NCBI RefSeq assembly: GCF_029783845.1
Contig: NZ_LWID01000001.1
Location: forward strand, 1,116,001 to 1,180,000
Direction of reading: 5' to 3'
Length of the DNA stretch: 64,000 bases
DNA from: Volucribacter amazonae
GTDB taxonomy: Bacteria; Pseudomonadota; Gammaproteobacteria; Enterobacterales; Pasteurellaceae
Part shown: positions 63,238 through 64,000 of the stretch, one piece after another
How the letters are laid out: every line of letters starts with the position of its first letter
Position numbering within the stretch: the stretch's first letter is position 1
The notes under the pieces: model-generated
The model's input: the letters and a program-made list of their open reading frames with translations, nothing else
The model's database searches: none
Told to the model about the DNA's origin: nothing
Position numbers and translations under genes: made by a program

Positions 63238-64000
63238 TGACCGTTCTTATTCAAACGACTAATTTATCAGTGCAAACAAAGTCTGGGGAGCAATTAGTGG
63301 AACCCATTAGCCTTAGCGTAAAAAAAGGTCATAATCTCATTATCTTAGGCGAAACAGGTTCAGGCAAAAGTTTATTAGCACAAGCCATTATGGGGGCATT
63401 ACCTAGCGATCTAAGCCGACAAGGCGAAGTTACTATTGTAGGACAACCTCAAGGGCAATGGGGCAAACAAATTGCTATGTTAGCCCAAGAACCCACACGC
63501 TCACTTGATCCCACCATGTCCATTCAACAACAGGTGTGGGAAAGTTTTTATTTTGTGGCACAACAGGATAGGCTAACCGCCCAGCAAAAAACATTACAAA
63601 AACTCACCGCACTTGGCTTAGAGCCGTTTATTAATTATTACCCTCATCAGCTTTCAGGCGGTATGGCACAACGAGCTGCCTTTGCTATGGCAACCGCGAG
63701 CGGTGCTTATATTGTTATTGCTGATGAACCCACCAAAGGGCTAGACCAGAAAAATAAAAATATTGTTATCCAATTATTAGCCCAAATTGCTCAACAAGGC
63801 GGAGCATTGTTAGTGATTACCCACGATATTGATGTTGCCAAACAGCTCGGTGGCGAAATTATGGTAATGAAAAAAGGCAAATTACTGGAACAAGGCGATA
63901 GCCAGCAATTATTTATCCAACCTCGTTCGCATTATGCCAAACAATTAATTGCCGCCGCACCAGAAAATTGGCAAGCCAAAGCAAAACCACAACGCAACGC
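63237..64000 (+). CDS. DppD-type ABC transporter ATP-binding protein, 3' end cut off
   Basis: 254 codons present and still open at the window edge. Walker A GETGSGKS (38-45), signature LSGGMAQRAAFAMA, Walker B YIVIADEPTKGLD and H-loop VITHDIDVAK are present. ATG at 63237 overlaps the TAA of the permease. A DppF-type second ATPase may follow outside the window. Confidence 0.9.
   Translation, partial: MTVLIQTTNLSVQTKSGEQLVEPISLSVKKGHNLIILGETGSGKSLLAQAIMGALPSDLSRQGEVTIVGQPQGQWGKQIAMLAQEPTRSLDPTMSIQQQVWESFYFVAQQDRLTAQQKTLQKLTALGLEPFINYYPHQLSGGMAQRAAFAMATASGAYIVIADEPTKGLDQKNKNIVIQLLAQIAQQGGALLVITHDIDVAKQLGGEIMVMKKGKLLEQGDSQQLFIQPRSHYAKQLIAAAPENWQAKAKPQRN

Overview
The window is chromosomal DNA of a Pasteurellaceae bacterium. 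Many copies of the 9-mer AAGTGCGGT, the Haemophilus-type DNA uptake signal (USS), lie on both strands, often in the usual T-rich context or as inverted pairs. The base composition is AT-rich, and housekeeping genes (rpoBC, tuf, fab, mutY, dtd, malPQ) read as gammaproteobacterial. The species cannot be named from the sequence alone.

Layout. 1-8.2 kb: 5' end of uhpT (minus) with an upstream CRP site, argE, gdhA, a DUF455 ferritin-like gene, a SOS-controlled dinI-like gene, a secreted alpha/beta hydrolase, a DUF305 protein, and yggL/trmB. 8.2-13.5 kb: a Fur-box-preceded TonB receptor closely resembling neisserial FetA, carrying an in-frame G9 tract, between trmB-yggL and mutY-yggX-mltC; then tRNA-Phe and tRNA-Asn. 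13.5-16.7 kb: an IS remnant, a C9 tract, and a malic/malolactic enzyme with an AEC-type permease. 16.7-23.3 kb (minus): yceD-rpmF-plsX-fabH-fabD-fabG and nhaA-nhaR. 23.8-37.8 kb (minus): tRNA Thr-Tyr-Gly-Thr, tuf, secE-nusG, rplKAJL and rpoBC, in the same order as E. coli. 38-49.6 kb: coaA, gltS, dtd-yihY, malT, and malP-malQ. 49.7-54.8 kb (minus): a siderophore-type TonB receptor followed by DUF3290, DUF421 (YetF-type) and a YddA-type ABC exporter, with a Fur-like site upstream. 55.2-59.2 kb: a two-gene nuclease/helicase pair resembling the Hachiman anti-phage system (HamA/HamB). 59.3-61.2 kb: an IS630-family element inserted into a decayed IS256-variant element. 61.5 kb to the end: a DppB/DppC/DppD-type peptide or nickel ABC transporter, truncated by the window.

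Dispersed features. A palindromic mobile-element-like repeat (MITE) occurs about ten times, mostly at gene and operon ends, in a long (about 105 bp) and a short (about 70 bp) form. One copy sits inside another and shows TA target duplication. The short form can be explained by deletion between two AGGCG direct repeats.

How the parts fit. Two iron-uptake loci (fetA-like, and the TonB/ABC operon) both carry Fur-like sites, and the first also looks phase variable. The malT/malP/malQ genes form a maltodextrin module. The malic enzyme and permease form a malate-use module. The stretch 54.8-61.5 kb is an accessory island (defence genes plus insertion sequences) between an iron operon and an ABC transporter operon. 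All family calls come from reading translated sequences by eye and from recalled family features; no database search was run.
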